A stretch of 64,000 bases of DNA from Streptomyces sp. Edi2. GTDB taxonomy: Bacteria > Actinomycetota > Actinomycetes > Streptomycetales > Streptomycetaceae. Positions within the stretch are counted from its first letter, which is position 1, and each line of letters starts with the position of its first letter. Position numbers and translations under genes: made by a program. The notes under the pieces are model-generated. The model was not told the DNA's origin. It worked only from the letters and a program-made list of their open reading frames with translations, and did not search any database. The stretch covers positions 372,001-436,000 of the forward strand of contig NZ_JBEJGX010000003.1 of the NCBI RefSeq assembly GCF_040253635.1, given 5' to 3'. Of the stretch, positions 24,798 through 33,720 are shown piece by piece.

Positions 24798-25334
24798 ATG
24801 CTGACTGTGCGACCCATTCTCCCGAAGATCGAGGGCGGCCGGGTACAGGGCCTCCTGCAACTCATCGAGGACGGCATCCACCTCGTCGTCGCAACGCTCC
24901 TCGTACTGCTCGCGGGGCTCCTGACCGTCGGGGTCGTCCACGACGTCATCAGGTCGATCCAGGGGCCGTACCGCGAGGATACGGTCGTTCTCTCCGCCCT
25001 GGACAACGGCCTTGTGCTGTTCATCGTGGCCGAGCTGCTCCACACCGTCCGCCTCACCATCAGGAACCAGACCCTCGACGCGGAGCCGTTCCTCGTCGTC
25101 GGCCTGATTGCCGGCATCCGCAAGGTGCTCATCGTGACGGCCGAGGCGGAGAAGACCTTCCGGTGGAACTTCGAGGGGATCGAACTGCTCATCCTGGCGG
25201 GGCTGATCCTCGTGATGGCGACAGCGGCGTACGTGTGGCGGCGCTCGACGCGGCCGGGAGACTACTTCCCGCTCCAGGAGGCGGGGCGCTCCCCGTCGCC
25301 GGCGCCGTCATCCACCCCGGTTCGCGGGTCCTGA
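24798..25334 (+). CDS. PsiE-like (phosphate-starvation-inducible E family) membrane protein
   Basis: 178 residues from the ATG at 24798 (MLTVRPILPKIEGGRVQGLL). Four hydrophobic segments are visible: LVVATLLVLLAGLLTVGVVHDV, TVVLSALDNGLVLFIVAELL, PFLVVGLIAGIRKVLI and LLILAGLILVMATAAYVW. The spacing and the ELLHTVR and AGIRKVL motifs match the PsiE family (PF06146) of small inner-membrane proteins of unknown function. The upstream part of the long frame is not protein-like and overlaps the recombinase remnant. A typical stand-alone gene. Confidence 0.8.
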   Translation: MLTVRPILPKIEGGRVQGLLQLIEDGIHLVVATLLVLLAGLLTVGVVHDVIRSIQGPYREDTVVLSALDNGLVLFIVAELLHTVRLTIRNQTLDAEPFLVVGLIAGIRKVLIVTAEAEKTFRWNFEGIELLILAGLILVMATAAYVWRRSTRPGDYFPLQEAGRSPSPAPSSTPVRGS

Positions 25335-25344
25335 TCCGTCACCT

Positions 25345-25977
25345 TCCGCCTCCATGGCCGCCCGCACCCGCTGCTCCTCGCGAGAGGTCCCGTTCCAGGC
25401 GTGTGCGGCTCACGGCCGTCGCGAGGTCCTCCAAGGCTTGCTTCTGCAGTTCCGCCCCGCGCCGCACCACCGGGCCCCGGCCCCCGGCGACGGCGTCCCC
25501 CACGCGTGGAGCGCCTCCTCCTCGCGCCCCCAGTCCGGAGTCCTGTGCTCGCGCACGTCGACGGCCGCCTGCGTGGTGTCCGCCTCCTGGGCCTCGGCGA
25601 ACCGCTCCGCCTCGGGGACGAAACGACTGTCGGCCCGCAGGACGTGGCTCCCCATGAGCAACGCCACCCGGCCGAACCCCTTGAGCGCCATCCCTACGCG
25701 GAACTCCGCCGGAAAGCTCTCCAGTGATGACTCGCGAACGCCCAGGGCACGCAGCCCGGAATAGCTCAGGGCCACGTTCAGCCAGGCCCGCTCCGGGGTC
25801 CCACCAGTTGGCCGCTGTGGCCACCTGGGGTGCCAGGCGCCGCAGCATGCGGCGGCCGTCCGCCAGGTCGTCGATGCGTAGCAGGAAGTAGGCGCCGGCG
25901 TAGGGAGAGGGCCGTTGCCGCAGCACCGTGCCGTGGATGTCCGCCAGGTCCGAACCGGTGCCTGGTGCGTCCGCCAC
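25345..25977 (-). pseudogene. Dyp-type peroxidase-like remnant, frameshifted
   Basis: From the GTG at 25977 the frame reads DLADIHGTVLRQRPSPYAG, LLRIDDLADGRRMLRRLAP and TAANWWD. Near 25798 it shifts and continues WLNVALSYSGLRALGVRE, LESFPAEFRVGMA, which is the N-terminal layout of Dyp-type heme peroxidases. After residue 130 the similarity is lost, and a different helical sequence (FVPEAERFAEAQEADTTQAAV) follows in the new frame. The catalytic GxxDG and heme histidine regions are missing. It is a chimeric fragment. Confidence 0.55.
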
Positions 25978-26138
25978 GTCGCACCCGTCCAGCGCGGTGG
26001 GCGTGCAGGTCCCCGGAGACTCTCCGAAGCTGGATCAGGCGGTTCCCTCTCACCGAAATGGAGACATCATGAGCATTGCCGTTGTACCCCGGCCCGGCAT
26101 GGGTTGGTGCACCCGCCAAATGAACGAGTGAGTTTCAC

Positions 26139-26905
26139 GTGACGCTCGGGCTTGCGCCCAAGAAATCTCACCCCAAGGTCCCACGGCGTCACGGCGAGGG
26201 CGGAAAGTCCCACCTGACCGTGATCCAGGGGCTGGCCGCCCTATCACTGGACGCCCTCAGCTCGGTCGCGTACGGCCCGGAGGCCATCGTCCTCGTGCTG
26301 GTGGCCGCCGGTTCGGGCGCGCTCACGGCGATGCTGCCGATCACCCTGGTCATCGCCGGGTTGCTGGCCGTCCTGGTCGTCTCCTACCGCCAGGTGATCG
26401 CCGTGCACCCGGACGGCGGTGGAGCCTACGCAGTGGCGAAGAAGGATTTGGGCAGACCGGTCAGTCTGATGGCCGCGGCCGGCCTCATCGTCGACTACGT
26501 CCTCACCGTCGCCGTCAGTCTCGCCGCCGGCGCCGCGAACCTCGCATCGGCGTTTCCCGTCCTTTCCGATCATCTTCTGGCCGTATGCCTGATCGCGCTG
26601 TTCGCCCTCACCGTCGTCAATCTGCGCGGCATCGCGGACAGCGCGCGGGTGCTGATGCTGCCCGCGGTGCTGTTCATCGTCAGCGTGATCGGTGTCATCG
26701 TCGTGGGGCTGTTTCGGGCCCATCCCGCAGCCACGGTCGGAACGTCCCAGTCCTTCCCCGCCGTCGAGGCACTGGGCGTGCTCCTGGTGCTCAAGGCGTT
26801 CTCCGCGGGATGCTCGGCGCTGACCGGGGTGGAGGCCATCGCCAACGCCGTTCCGATGTTCCGCCAACCACGCGTCAAGCGGGCGCAACGCACCGAGCTG
26901 ATGCT
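26139..26905 (+). pseudogene. APC-family amino acid permease, truncated
   Basis: The GTG at 26139 opens an amino acid/polyamine/organocation permease. HLTVIQGLAALSLDALSSVAYG carries the conserved start of TM1, HPDGGGAYAVAKKDLG follows, and about six hydrophobic segments run up to GVEAIANAVPMFRQPRVKRAQRTE. Homology stops there at about residue 255, where members reach 450-650 residues. The frame then runs into antisense sequence of a MATE-type remnant. Half the transmembrane bundle is missing, so it is probably inactive. Confidence 0.75.
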
Positions 26906-27065
26906 GGCCGCGCAGGAGGCCGACGCCGATGTTCTGGGCGCAGTCGAAGAACTGCAGGACCATCGTCACCAGCAGCAGGTGGGTGGCGCCACAGGCCTGC
27001 AGGTGGCGCGCAAGAGGTACGCCGGTCAGCTCGGACCTCTCATGGCCACCGGCCACCCACACCGA
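26906..27065 (-). pseudogene. MATE-type efflux protein fragment
   Basis: Read on the minus strand, the region encodes ATHLLLVTMVLQFFDCAQNI then GVGLLRG. This closely follows the LQ-x-F-D-G-x-Q-x-x-x-x-G-x-L-R-G segment of MATE-family transporters. There is no start and no second half. It abuts the cut end of the APC permease, marking a recombination junction at about 26905. Confidence 0.45.
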
Positions 27066-27117
27066 TGACGCAAGAGCCGCCAGGAGCGATGACGTCCGAG
27101 CGCGATCAGGCCCGTGA

Positions 27118-27834
27118 TCATGGCACGTCGCCACGGGTTCGCCGGGCAACACGAACGGGCAACCGGCCACCGGTGACGGCGACCAGTGCAGCCAGGTAGG
27201 CGGCAGCCAGCAGCCAGCCGGCGATGACATCGCTCGGCCAGTGAACGCCCAGGTAGATCCGTGTGAGGCCGACGCCGGCCGCCCACATCACGGCCAGTCC
27301 CCAGACGCACCAGCGCAGGGCGCGCCGTGCGCTGTGCGCGGCGGCCCAGCACACGAGCCCGGCGACAAGTGCGGAGGTGGTGCTGTGCCCGGATGGCATC
27401 GAGAAGCCCGACGCGTGCGTCGCCCAGTCGGCGTGCGGTGGTCGCGGCCGGGTGATGGCCAGCATCAACGCCTGTCGCAGCCCCTGGCCGAGCAGGAGTG
27501 CAGCGAGGGCGGCGACCGCGCCGACCATCCGTTCTCGTGTGCTGCGCCCGGCGAGGATTCCCGCGAGCGCGGCAAGGAGGTAGGGCCAGACGCCGGTGCC
27601 GGAGTCGGTCAACGCCCGGGCTGCCGCTGCGACTGCGTCCGGCCGGTGCGCCAACGCCCAGCCATGCAGCGCCCGATCGCCGGGCAGCGGCGTCTTCCCG
27701 TCCGCGGCGATCACGGTGATCACGAGCCCGGCGAAGAGTGCGCCACAGACCGTCGCCACCCACAGTTGGCCAGGCGAGGTTCGGCGGGCACGTCGTGCCC
27801 CACGCGGAGGGTCGGCTGTGTCCGGCGCACTCAT
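27118..27834 (-). CDS. PAP2-family membrane phosphatase (1)
   Basis: 238 residues from the ATG at 27834 (MSAPDTADPPRG), with GGAGG 7 bases upstream and an ATGA overlap with the preceding PAP2 gene. The three acid-phosphatase motifs are present: K-x6-RP-like ITRPRPPHADW, PSGHSTTSALVAG, and the SR-x5-H-x3-D-like TRIYLGVHWPSDVIAGW. Five or six membrane segments surround them. Members dephosphorylate lipid pyrophosphates such as undecaprenyl pyrophosphate, or phosphatidic acid. It is last in the dedA-PAP2-PAP2 operon, which lies behind BlaI-type operators. A role in lipid-carrier recycling under envelope stress is inferred. Confidence 0.9.
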   Translation of the reverse strand: MSAPDTADPPRGARRARRTSPGQLWVATVCGALFAGLVITVIAADGKTPLPGDRALHGWALAHRPDAVAAAARALTDSGTGVWPYLLAALAGILAGRSTRERMVGAVAALAALLLGQGLRQALMLAITRPRPPHADWATHASGFSMPSGHSTTSALVAGLVCWAAAHSARRALRWCVWGLAVMWAAGVGLTRIYLGVHWPSDVIAGWLLAAAYLAALVAVTGGRLPVRVARRTRGDVP

Positions 27835-28430
27835 CGCACCGGCCTCCGTTGGGGAGCACAGTCCACCGCGTAGCGGGCGGCGATCCGCTTGGCCGCGTGG
27901 GTCAGCAGGGCGCCCATGAGGGCACCGGCCAGGAGGCCGGCCAGGGCATCGTGGGGGTAATGTGCGCCGATCCAGACGCGGGAGGCGGCCATGAGGAGGG
28001 CGGCCGGGGCAGCTATCCACCCCAGCAGGCGGTCGACACTCCACAGGGCGGCGGCCGCCGCTGCGGCGATCACCGCGTGATTACTGGGGAACGACCAGTC
28101 ACCCAACGCCGGACAGGGGTCCAGCGGCGTGACGGGCAGAACCTGGCAGGGTCGCTGCTCGCTCACCCAGCTCTTGACGACGTCACTGGCCAGGAAGGCG
28201 AGCACGACCACAGCCGGCACCGACAGCACGGGCAGTTGCGGCGCTCCGGCCGCGCGAGCCCGCCACCACGCGATGATCATGAGGACGGCGAACAGCCCGA
28301 GGCCGTACTCGGACCACACGGAGATCCCCGAATCCACGGCGGCGGGTGCACGATGGGCAAGGCGTGTCACACCGATGTAGAGGCCGTCGTCATAAAAGCC
28401 CGGGCCGGCGGAGAGGAAGACGTGGTTCAT
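27831..28430 (-). CDS. PAP2-family membrane phosphatase (2)
   Basis: 199 residues from the ATG at 28430 (MNHVFLSAGPGFYDDG), overlapping the dedA stop as ATGA. Motifs are KSWVSEQRPCQV (K-x6-RP), WSFPSNHAVIAAA (PSxH, with Asn in place of Gly) and SRVWIGAHYPHDALAG (SR-x5-H-x3-D). Hydrophobic helices run throughout. It has the same general activity as the following PAP2 gene, from which it differs in sequence, so the pair is not a recent tandem duplication. It is the middle gene of the coupled operon. Confidence 0.9.
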   Translation of the reverse strand: MNHVFLSAGPGFYDDGLYIGVTRLAHRAPAAVDSGISVWSEYGLGLFAVLMIIAWWRARAAGAPQLPVLSVPAVVVLAFLASDVVKSWVSEQRPCQVLPVTPLDPCPALGDWSFPSNHAVIAAAAAAALWSVDRLLGWIAAPAALLMAASRVWIGAHYPHDALAGLLAGALMGALLTHAAKRIAARYAVDCAPQRRPVR

Positions 28431-29119
28431 CGCACCTCTCCTTCGGCAACACCCCGGCCGCGGTGGGCGTGACGGCTCCGCAGAACCTCTCGCGCAAGAG
28501 GAAGAAGGGAAAGGAGCACGATGAGGGCGACCAGCGGCAGCAGGTAACGGTCGACGTGGGGAAGGGAGGACCCCAGCGCGTACCCGGCGAGCACCAGGCC
28601 CGCGGTCCACACCAGACCGCCGATGGTCTGCCAGCGGAGGAAGACCGCCGCCGGGACATCGAGCGCGCCGGCCAAGGGATTGAGAACGGTGCGAACGACA
28701 GGGACGAAGCGTGCCAAGACGATGGCCTTGGCGTGCCCGTACCGCGCCAGCAACGCCTCGGCCCGTTCAGCTCCCTCGTGCAGATGCCGGGACCGGCTGC
28801 GGGCGAGAATCACCCGGCCGCCGCGGCGGCCGATCCAATAGCCCACCTGCGCTCCGGACAACGCTCCACCGACCGCGGCGAGGAGAACCTGCCAAAGCGA
28901 TAGGTGCACCCCTGTTCCGCCGGGCACACACAGCAGGCCCGCGGTGAAGAGCAGGGAGTCACCGGGCAGGAAGAAGCCCACCAGAAGGCCCGTCTCGGCG
29001 AAGAGGACGACGGCCACCCCCAGCGCACCGAATGCGGTCAGCAACGACCCGGCGTCCAAGGCGTTGACCGCAAGCTGGCCATGTGCGGCCAAGGCGCCGG
29101 ATTGTTGGTACAACGGCAC
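28427..29119 (-). CDS. DedA-family membrane protein
   Basis: 230 residues starting MPLYQQSGALAAHGQL at 29119. Family hallmarks are FAETGLLVGFFLPGDSLLFTAG, GALSGAQVGYWIGRRGG, and RFVPVVRTVLNPLAGAL followed by GGLVWTAGLVLAGYALGSS. DedA/SNARE-associated proteins are lipid transporters. Some flip undecaprenyl phosphate, and all depend on membrane potential. It is the first gene of a dedA-PAP2-PAP2 operon, divergent from blaI across two palindromic operators. A shortened relative occurs at 56285-56815. Confidence 0.93.
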   Translation of the reverse strand: MPLYQQSGALAAHGQLAVNALDAGSLLTAFGALGVAVVLFAETGLLVGFFLPGDSLLFTAGLLCVPGGTGVHLSLWQVLLAAVGGALSGAQVGYWIGRRGGRVILARSRSRHLHEGAERAEALLARYGHAKAIVLARFVPVVRTVLNPLAGALDVPAAVFLRWQTIGGLVWTAGLVLAGYALGSSLPHVDRYLLPLVALIVLLSLLPLAREVLRSRHAHRGRGVAEGEVR

Positions 29120-29161
29120 GCCAGGCTCCTTCCCGAGGGGTGCGGGCGGCGTTCCGCCCCG

Positions 29162-29200
29162 ACCGACTACAGCGATGTAGTCGGTCTACACACTGTAGAC
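29162..29200. promoter_or_regulatory. Two BlaI-type operator palindromes
   Basis: Site 1 (29162-29185) has perfect 10-base arms ACCGACTACA and TGTAGTCGGT around GCGA. Site 2 (29184-29200) is GTCTACA-CAC-TGTAGAC. Both contain CTACA, 3-4 bases, TGTAG, the general form bound by BlaI/MecI repressors. Their centres are about 18 bases apart, and they lie between dedA and the blaI-like gene, so they can control both directions. The closeness of site 2 to the blaI start (15 bases) fits autorepression. Confidence 0.75.
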
Positions 29201-29214
29201 GCTCTCGTGGGACA

Positions 29215-29604
29215 ATGAGTTCCATGACTGAGGAGCGCGGCGCCCGCCGGCCGGCCGGCGAACTGGAAGCGAGCGTGCTGGCCGCGCTGTGGGCCGCAAA
29301 CGGTGGCCTCACCGCCGGAGAGGTCCGTACGGCCCTGGGGTCTGGACTCGCCCGCACCACCGTGACAACGATCCTGACCAGGCTGCACGAGAAGGGCATG
29401 GTCACCCGCTCGCGGTCCGGACGTGGCTACGCCTACCTTCCAGCAGAGGATGCTCCAGGGCTGAGCGCTCGGCGCATGCGCGTCGAACTTGAACGCGGTG
29501 AGGACCGCGGCAGCATTCTGGCCCGGTTCGTCTCCGACCTGAGCGACGAGGACGAGAAGACCCTCAGGGCCCTGCTGAACGGCGACGAGGAGACCAGCCC
29601 ATGA
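29215..29604 (+). CDS. BlaI/MecI-family transcriptional repressor
   Basis: About 129 residues. The ATG at 29215 (MSSMTEERG) is chosen, and an in-frame ATG at 29224 is an alternative. Winged-helix core: LEASVLAALWAANGGLTAGEVRTAL, then TTVTTILTRLHEKGMVTRSRSGRGYAY. The C-terminal dimerisation helices include ILARFVSDLSDEDEKTLRALL. Such repressors bind TACA/TGTA palindromes and are inactivated by cleavage by a BlaR1/M56 partner, which here follows with an ATGA overlap. It probably controls the divergent dedA operon as well as itself. Confidence 0.93.
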   Translation: MSSMTEERGARRPAGELEASVLAALWAANGGLTAGEVRTALGSGLARTTVTTILTRLHEKGMVTRSRSGRGYAYLPAEDAPGLSARRMRVELERGEDRGSILARFVSDLSDEDEKTLRALLNGDEETSP

Positions 29605-30548
29605 AGTTCGCGGTCTGGCTCCCGCTTCTGATCCCGCTGCTCGCGGTCCCCGTCGCCCGCCGCGTCACCGTGCGGCTCCCCCCGCGCGCCGCCGCGTGGA
29701 CGCTGGGAGTGTGCTCGGTCCTGTTGGGCGTGTGCAGCACCGGGGCCCTGGGCGTCCTGGCCGTGGGAGGCGCCCTCCAGATCACCCCGATCGCCGCACT
29801 GGAAGACATCTCGCCACGCTTGCTGGACGACCGCACGCAGCTGACGCTGCCCGCCGGGATCCTCGCTGCCGGACTACTCGCCGGCGCAGCGGTGTCGGCC
29901 GGTGTCGTCGCCGTACGCCACTGGCGGGAAGTGCGAGCAGCCGGACAGGCCGCCGAGGACGCGAGCGGTGAGCTGGCCGTACACGTCGACGAACGCCCTT
30001 ACGCCTACGCCCTGCCCGGCCCCTTCGGCCGCCGGGGCCGCATCGTGGTCAGCACCGCGATGCTGCGGTCTTTGAACGCCGAAGAGCGCGAGGTCCTCTT
30101 CGCCCACGAGCGCGCTCACCTCGCCGGAAAACACCACCTGTTCCTGAGCTGTGCGCACCTGACGGCAACGCTTCACCCGATGCTGCGCGGCCTGCGCGAA
30201 CCGCTTACCTACGCCCTTGAGCGGTGGGCGGACGAGGTTGCGGCCGAAGCCGTAGGCGACCGGCAGCTCGCGGCCCGCGCGATCGGCAAGGCCGCCCTCG
30301 CAGCCGTGGTACCCGCCAGCCGCCCGAGACTCGTCCCCGGCGCCACCTGCGGCCCCGTACCTCGACGGGTCGCGGCCCTCATGGGCACCGGCACCACCGG
30401 CCCGGCGGGAAGGTGCGGCTCGCGCCGTCGGCTGGTCGCGGCCTTGCTGATCAGCTGCCTCGCCCTCTCGGCCGCCTCCACGCTCCACGCGGCGAGCGAA
30501 CTGCACAGCAGCGTCGAGATCGCCGAAAGCAGCTCCGGCGTCCGGTAG
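29601..30548 (+). CDS. M56-family membrane metalloprotease (BlaR1-like, no sensor domain)
   Basis: 315 residues, coupled to blaI by ATGA. N-terminal membrane segments (FAVWLPLLIPLLAVPVA, LGVCSVLLGVCSTGALGVLAV, LAAGLLAGAAVSAGVVAV) precede a zinc-protease domain with VLFAHERAHLAGKHH (HExxH-type HERAH, near residue 170) and the downstream acidic ligand region LERWADEVAAEAV. A final membrane segment lies near 285. Unlike BlaR1 it has no extracytoplasmic penicillin-binding sensor, so the signal must be sensed by the membrane part or by a partner. It is predicted to cleave or regulate BlaI. Confidence 0.9.
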   Translation: MKFAVWLPLLIPLLAVPVARRVTVRLPPRAAAWTLGVCSVLLGVCSTGALGVLAVGGALQITPIAALEDISPRLLDDRTQLTLPAGILAAGLLAGAAVSAGVVAVRHWREVRAAGQAAEDASGELAVHVDERPYAYALPGPFGRRGRIVVSTAMLRSLNAEEREVLFAHERAHLAGKHHLFLSCAHLTATLHPMLRGLREPLTYALERWADEVAAEAVGDRQLAARAIGKAALAAVVPASRPRLVPGATCGPVPRRVAALMGTGTTGPAGRCGSRRRLVAALLISCLALSAASTLHAASELHSSVEIAESSSGVR

Positions 30549-30642
30549 GTGCCCCACGTCCTCCGGGCCGGGCACTGTTACGCACACGACCGCACCCGGT
30601 GCAGCACTATGTCCTCGCTCACAAACCACCCTCACCCTTTTC

Positions 30643-30679
30643 GTCTACAGTGACGTAGACCGTCTACCCGCTTGTAGTC
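30643..30679. promoter_or_regulatory. Imperfect BlaI-type operators upstream of a two-component system
   Basis: GTCTAC-AGTGAC-GTAGAC (30643-30660) is an exact 6-base-arm palindrome. A second site, GTCTAC-CCGCT-TGTAGTC (30662-30679), is imperfect. They resemble the operators at 29162-29200 and lie 42-78 bases upstream of the response-regulator start. This suggests that the two-component system is in the BlaI regulon. Confidence 0.55.
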
Positions 30680-30720
30680 GTTTGGGGGGTGCGGGCGTCC
30701 GAGCGAGTGAGGTGAATCTG

Positions 30721-31383
30721 GTGCGTCTGACCATCCTGGTCGTCGAGGACGACCACGCCCTGCGGGACGTGCTGGTGCGCGGACTGCGCGACGAGGGCTT
30801 CGAAACGCTGGCCGCCCCGGACGGCGCCACCGCTGTGCGGCTGACCGGTGACGGCGTGGACGCGGTGGTGCTGGACGTCGGGCTGCCGGACGCGGACGGA
30901 CGGGACGTGTGCCAGGCGATGCGGGCGCAGGGCTTCGTCGGCCCGGTCGTCTTCCTGACCGCGCACGATCAACTCCAGGACCGCCTCAGCGGGTTCTCCG
31001 CCGGAGGTGACGACTACCTTCCCAAGCCGTTCCACCTCGCCGAGCTCGCGGCCAGACTGCGTGCCGCCCTCAAGCGTTCCGGGCCCGCCGCCCCCACGAC
31101 CGCCGGGGACCTGGTCCTGAACCCCGTGCACCACAGCGTGTGCGTACGGGACGTCGACATGGCGCTGACGCCCACCGAGTTCCGTCTGCTGGCCACGCTG
31201 ATGGCCGGCCTGGGGGCAGTGGTGGCCAGAAGGGAGTTGGTCCGGGCCGGCTGGCCGGAGGGCGCACACGTCAGCGACAACACCCTCGACCAGTATCTGA
31301 GCCGTCTGCGGCGCAAGATCCGGGAGGCGGGCAGCGGCCTGACGATCAGCACCGTCCGCGGCATCGGGCACCGGCTGTCATGA
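30721..31383 (+). CDS. OmpR-family response regulator (system 1)
   Basis: 220 residues from the GTG at 30721 (VRLTILVVEDDHALRD), preceded by an AGGTG site. The receiver domain has the acidic pair EDD, the phospho-acceptor in VVLDVGLPDADG, and the conserved lysine in DDYLPKPF. The C-terminal winged helix reads LTPTEFRLLATLMAGLG, then DNTLDQYLSRLRRKIRE. The stop overlaps the histidine kinase start (ATGA). BlaI-type operators upstream suggest transcriptional control by the neighbouring repressor. Likely targets include the nearby DUF347 genes. Confidence 0.93.
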   Translation: MRLTILVVEDDHALRDVLVRGLRDEGFETLAAPDGATAVRLTGDGVDAVVLDVGLPDADGRDVCQAMRAQGFVGPVVFLTAHDQLQDRLSGFSAGGDDYLPKPFHLAELAARLRAALKRSGPAAPTTAGDLVLNPVHHSVCVRDVDMALTPTEFRLLATLMAGLGAVVARRELVRAGWPEGAHVSDNTLDQYLSRLRRKIREAGSGLTISTVRGIGHRLS

Positions 31384-32768
31384 CCGCCCGGACCCGCCTC
31401 GCCACGCTCGCCGCCGGCTGCCGTCCGCGCACGCTGCGGGGCCGACTGTCCCTGGTGGCGCTCACCACCGCCGCGCTGGTGATGGTGGTCCTCACCGTGG
31501 TGTTCAACACGATCGTCCGCCAGCACCTCCAGCAGCAGGCGGACGACGAACTGCGCACCCGGGCCGCCGCGGTGGCCGCGACCGTCGACACCCGCCACCA
31601 ACCGGTACGCGTCCTGGAGACCCCGGATGACGCCGTCCTCGACACCAACGTATGGATCTACGCGGGCACCCGACTGCTGGAGCACCCCGCCTCCGCCCCG
31701 GCCGGCGATGCCCTCGCCCGCACCGCGGCCGATCTCGCCGCGCGCGGCGACAAACGCTGCGCCGAGGTGACGGCAGGTAACCCGATACGTCTGTGTGCCG
31801 AGCCCGTGGGCGACGTCCGGCCGGGCGCCGGACCCGCCGCCGTCGTCGTCACCGCCATGGATCTTGCGCCCTACCGTTCCTCCGCCGACACCCTGCTCGT
31901 AGCTTCCCTGGCCCTGGACGCCACCGTCCTGGCCTGTACCTACGTCCTGACCCGGCTGGCGGTGGGGCGCGCCCTACGGCCCGTACGGGCGATGACGGAG
32001 CAGGCCACCCGGTGGAGCGTGGTCGCCTCCGAGCAGCGTTTCGGCGCCGGGGACCGCCCCGTCGAGCTGACGCGGCTCGGGGCCTCGCTGGACGAGCTGC
32101 TGGACCGTATCCGTGCCGTGCTGCGCCACGAACAGCAGCTCACCCGGGAGCTCTCCCACGAGCTGCGCAACCCGCTGGCGCGGATCACCGCAGAACTCGA
32201 CTGGTGGCGGGCCCGGCCCCGCTCCACCGTCGAAACCCGGGCGACGCATGCGTCCATCGCGGATGCCGCCGACTCGATGCGCACCATCTGCGAGACCGTC
32301 CTCGACGATGCCCGGGCCGGCGCGCACACCGTTCCCGGCACGGCGGACGTCATGGCCGTACTGGGCCGCCTCACCGTACGGCTCGGCGCTCCCGGGAAGG
32401 CCGCGATCACCGTCACCGGGCCGGACGGGCTGGTGACCGGGGTGCCCGCCGCGCTGCTGGAACGCATCGTCACCCCACTTGCCGACAACGCACTGCGCCA
32501 CGCCCGTACGCGGGTGGACATCCGGGCTTGGCCGGAGCCCGACGGCATCCGCGTGGCGGTCATCGACGACGGTCCCGGGGTCCCGGCCTCGTTCACACCG
32601 GACCTCTTCCAGCCGGGCCGACGCGCCGACCCCGCGGACGGACACGGCGGGGCGGGCCTCGGGCTGCCGCTCGCGCGGCGCCTGGCTCGCTCCGCCGGCG
32701 GTGAGGTGGCCCATGAGGCCGGGCACACTCCGGGCGCATGCTTCGTGGTCAGGCTGCCCGCCGGATGA
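31380..32768 (+). CDS. Sensor histidine kinase (system 1)
   Basis: 462 residues. There are two membrane segments (about 25-46 and 165-187) flanking a roughly 115-residue extracytoplasmic region with a CAEVTAG...CAEP cysteine pair that might form a disulfide. A HAMP linker follows (RALRPVRAMTEQA). The H-box is SHELRNPLARI near residue 260, the N-box is PLADNALRHA, and the G-boxes are VIDDGPGVP and GGAGLGLPLARRLA. All catalytic motifs are intact. It phosphorylates the coupled response regulator. The ligand is unknown. Confidence 0.92.
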   Translation: MTARTRLATLAAGCRPRTLRGRLSLVALTTAALVMVVLTVVFNTIVRQHLQQQADDELRTRAAAVAATVDTRHQPVRVLETPDDAVLDTNVWIYAGTRLLEHPASAPAGDALARTAADLAARGDKRCAEVTAGNPIRLCAEPVGDVRPGAGPAAVVVTAMDLAPYRSSADTLLVASLALDATVLACTYVLTRLAVGRALRPVRAMTEQATRWSVVASEQRFGAGDRPVELTRLGASLDELLDRIRAVLRHEQQLTRELSHELRNPLARITAELDWWRARPRSTVETRATHASIADAADSMRTICETVLDDARAGAHTVPGTADVMAVLGRLTVRLGAPGKAAITVTGPDGLVTGVPAALLERIVTPLADNALRHARTRVDIRAWPEPDGIRVAVIDDGPGVPASFTPDLFQPGRRADPADGHGGAGLGLPLARRLARSAGGEVAHEAGHTPGACFVVRLPAG

Positions 32769-32841
32769 CCCGTCCGCGCTCGGCGAGGCCCCTACGCGGC
32801 AGCTTCCGGGCCGGGGCGCCGCCGGGCCCTCTTGTCGCCGC

Positions 32842-33720
32842 TCAGGAGGTGCCCGTCAGGGTCTTGTCCTGCGGGGCGGCGGTCCGGCGCTCCTGAACGT
32901 GGGCGTAGCCCATGAGGCCGACCAGGACCGCGAGAAGTACGGCGGACGAGCCCGCTGTGCCGAGGTCGAGGCCGCCCTTGGCAAGCGGCTTGGTGAGGAA
33001 GTCGCCGGCGGTGGCCCCGAGGGGGCGGGTGAGCACGAAGGCGATCCAGAACAGCACCACGTTCGGCACGGCGGGTACCCGCATCAGGGCGACGAGTACG
33101 GCGAGCACGCCCGTGACGAGCAGGGCGCCACCCGCGTAACCGAGTCCGGAGCTGTCGGAGAGGAAGTCGCCCATCGAGGTGCCGAGCGTGTTCGACACGA
33201 GGATCGCCGCCCAGAAGAGGGCCTCCGCGCGGAAGGTCACGATGTCGCGGATGGCGAACGTCAGCCCCGTGCACTTCCAGATGACGAAGATGACGAGCAA
33301 CAGCGAGATCAGAATCGCGGCGCCTGTGGGGTAGCCCAGTCCCAGCCCCTGCGGTCCCCAGCCGAGCGACTTCGCGCCGTCGGTGAGGAACTTGGCGCTG
33401 GCGTCCCGGTTCATGAAGTCGGACATCGTGGTGCCCGCCATGCTGGTGGACAGGATGACGGTCCAGTAGAAGAAGGGGTTGTAGCGCCGGGACCGGAGCT
33501 GGACGACCAGGGTGACCACGAAGATCAGGAACAGCGCGATGGTGGTCAGGAAGTAGCCGAGCTTGAGGGTCTGAGCGAAGAGATCACCGGCCGTCTCGCC
33601 GAGGGTCGTCGCAGCGATCTTCATGACCCAGAAGGCAAGCGTGACCTCCGGCAGCTTGCGCAGCACGTACCTGTCGGTGCCGGCGACGTCGATGTCGGTC
33701 AGGACTTCGGGCTCAGGCAA
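32842..33720 (-). CDS. DUF347 four-repeat membrane protein (1)
   Basis: 292 residues. Four internal repeats, each with two membrane helices and a conserved FW or YW near the start and a G-x-x-x-x-D-F/L near the end, are visible: LPEVTLAFWVMKIAATTLG, YNPFFYWTVILSTSMAGTTM, AEALFWAAILVSNTLGTSMG and NVVLFWIAFVLTRPLGATAG. This matches COG4705/DUF347 (PF03988), an uncharacterised membrane family. It is convergent with the system 1 kinase. About 140 bases upstream of its start there is an 11-bp tandem repeat. Confidence 0.88.
   Translation of the reverse strand: MPEPEVLTDIDVAGTDRYVLRKLPEVTLAFWVMKIAATTLGETAGDLFAQTLKLGYFLTTIALFLIFVVTLVVQLRSRRYNPFFYWTVILSTSMAGTTMSDFMNRDASAKFLTDGAKSLGWGPQGLGLGYPTGAAILISLLLVIFVIWKCTGLTFAIRDIVTFRAEALFWAAILVSNTLGTSMGDFLSDSSGLGYAGGALLVTGVLAVLVALMRVPAVPNVVLFWIAFVLTRPLGATAGDFLTKPLAKGGLDLGTAGSSAVLLAVLVGLMGYAHVQERRTAAPQDKTLTGTS

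Noticed and set aside
24081..25334. A 417-codon reading of the PsiE-like gene
   Set aside because: Only the last 178 codons are membrane-protein-like. The upstream part overlaps remnants of other genes and lacks a convincing start.
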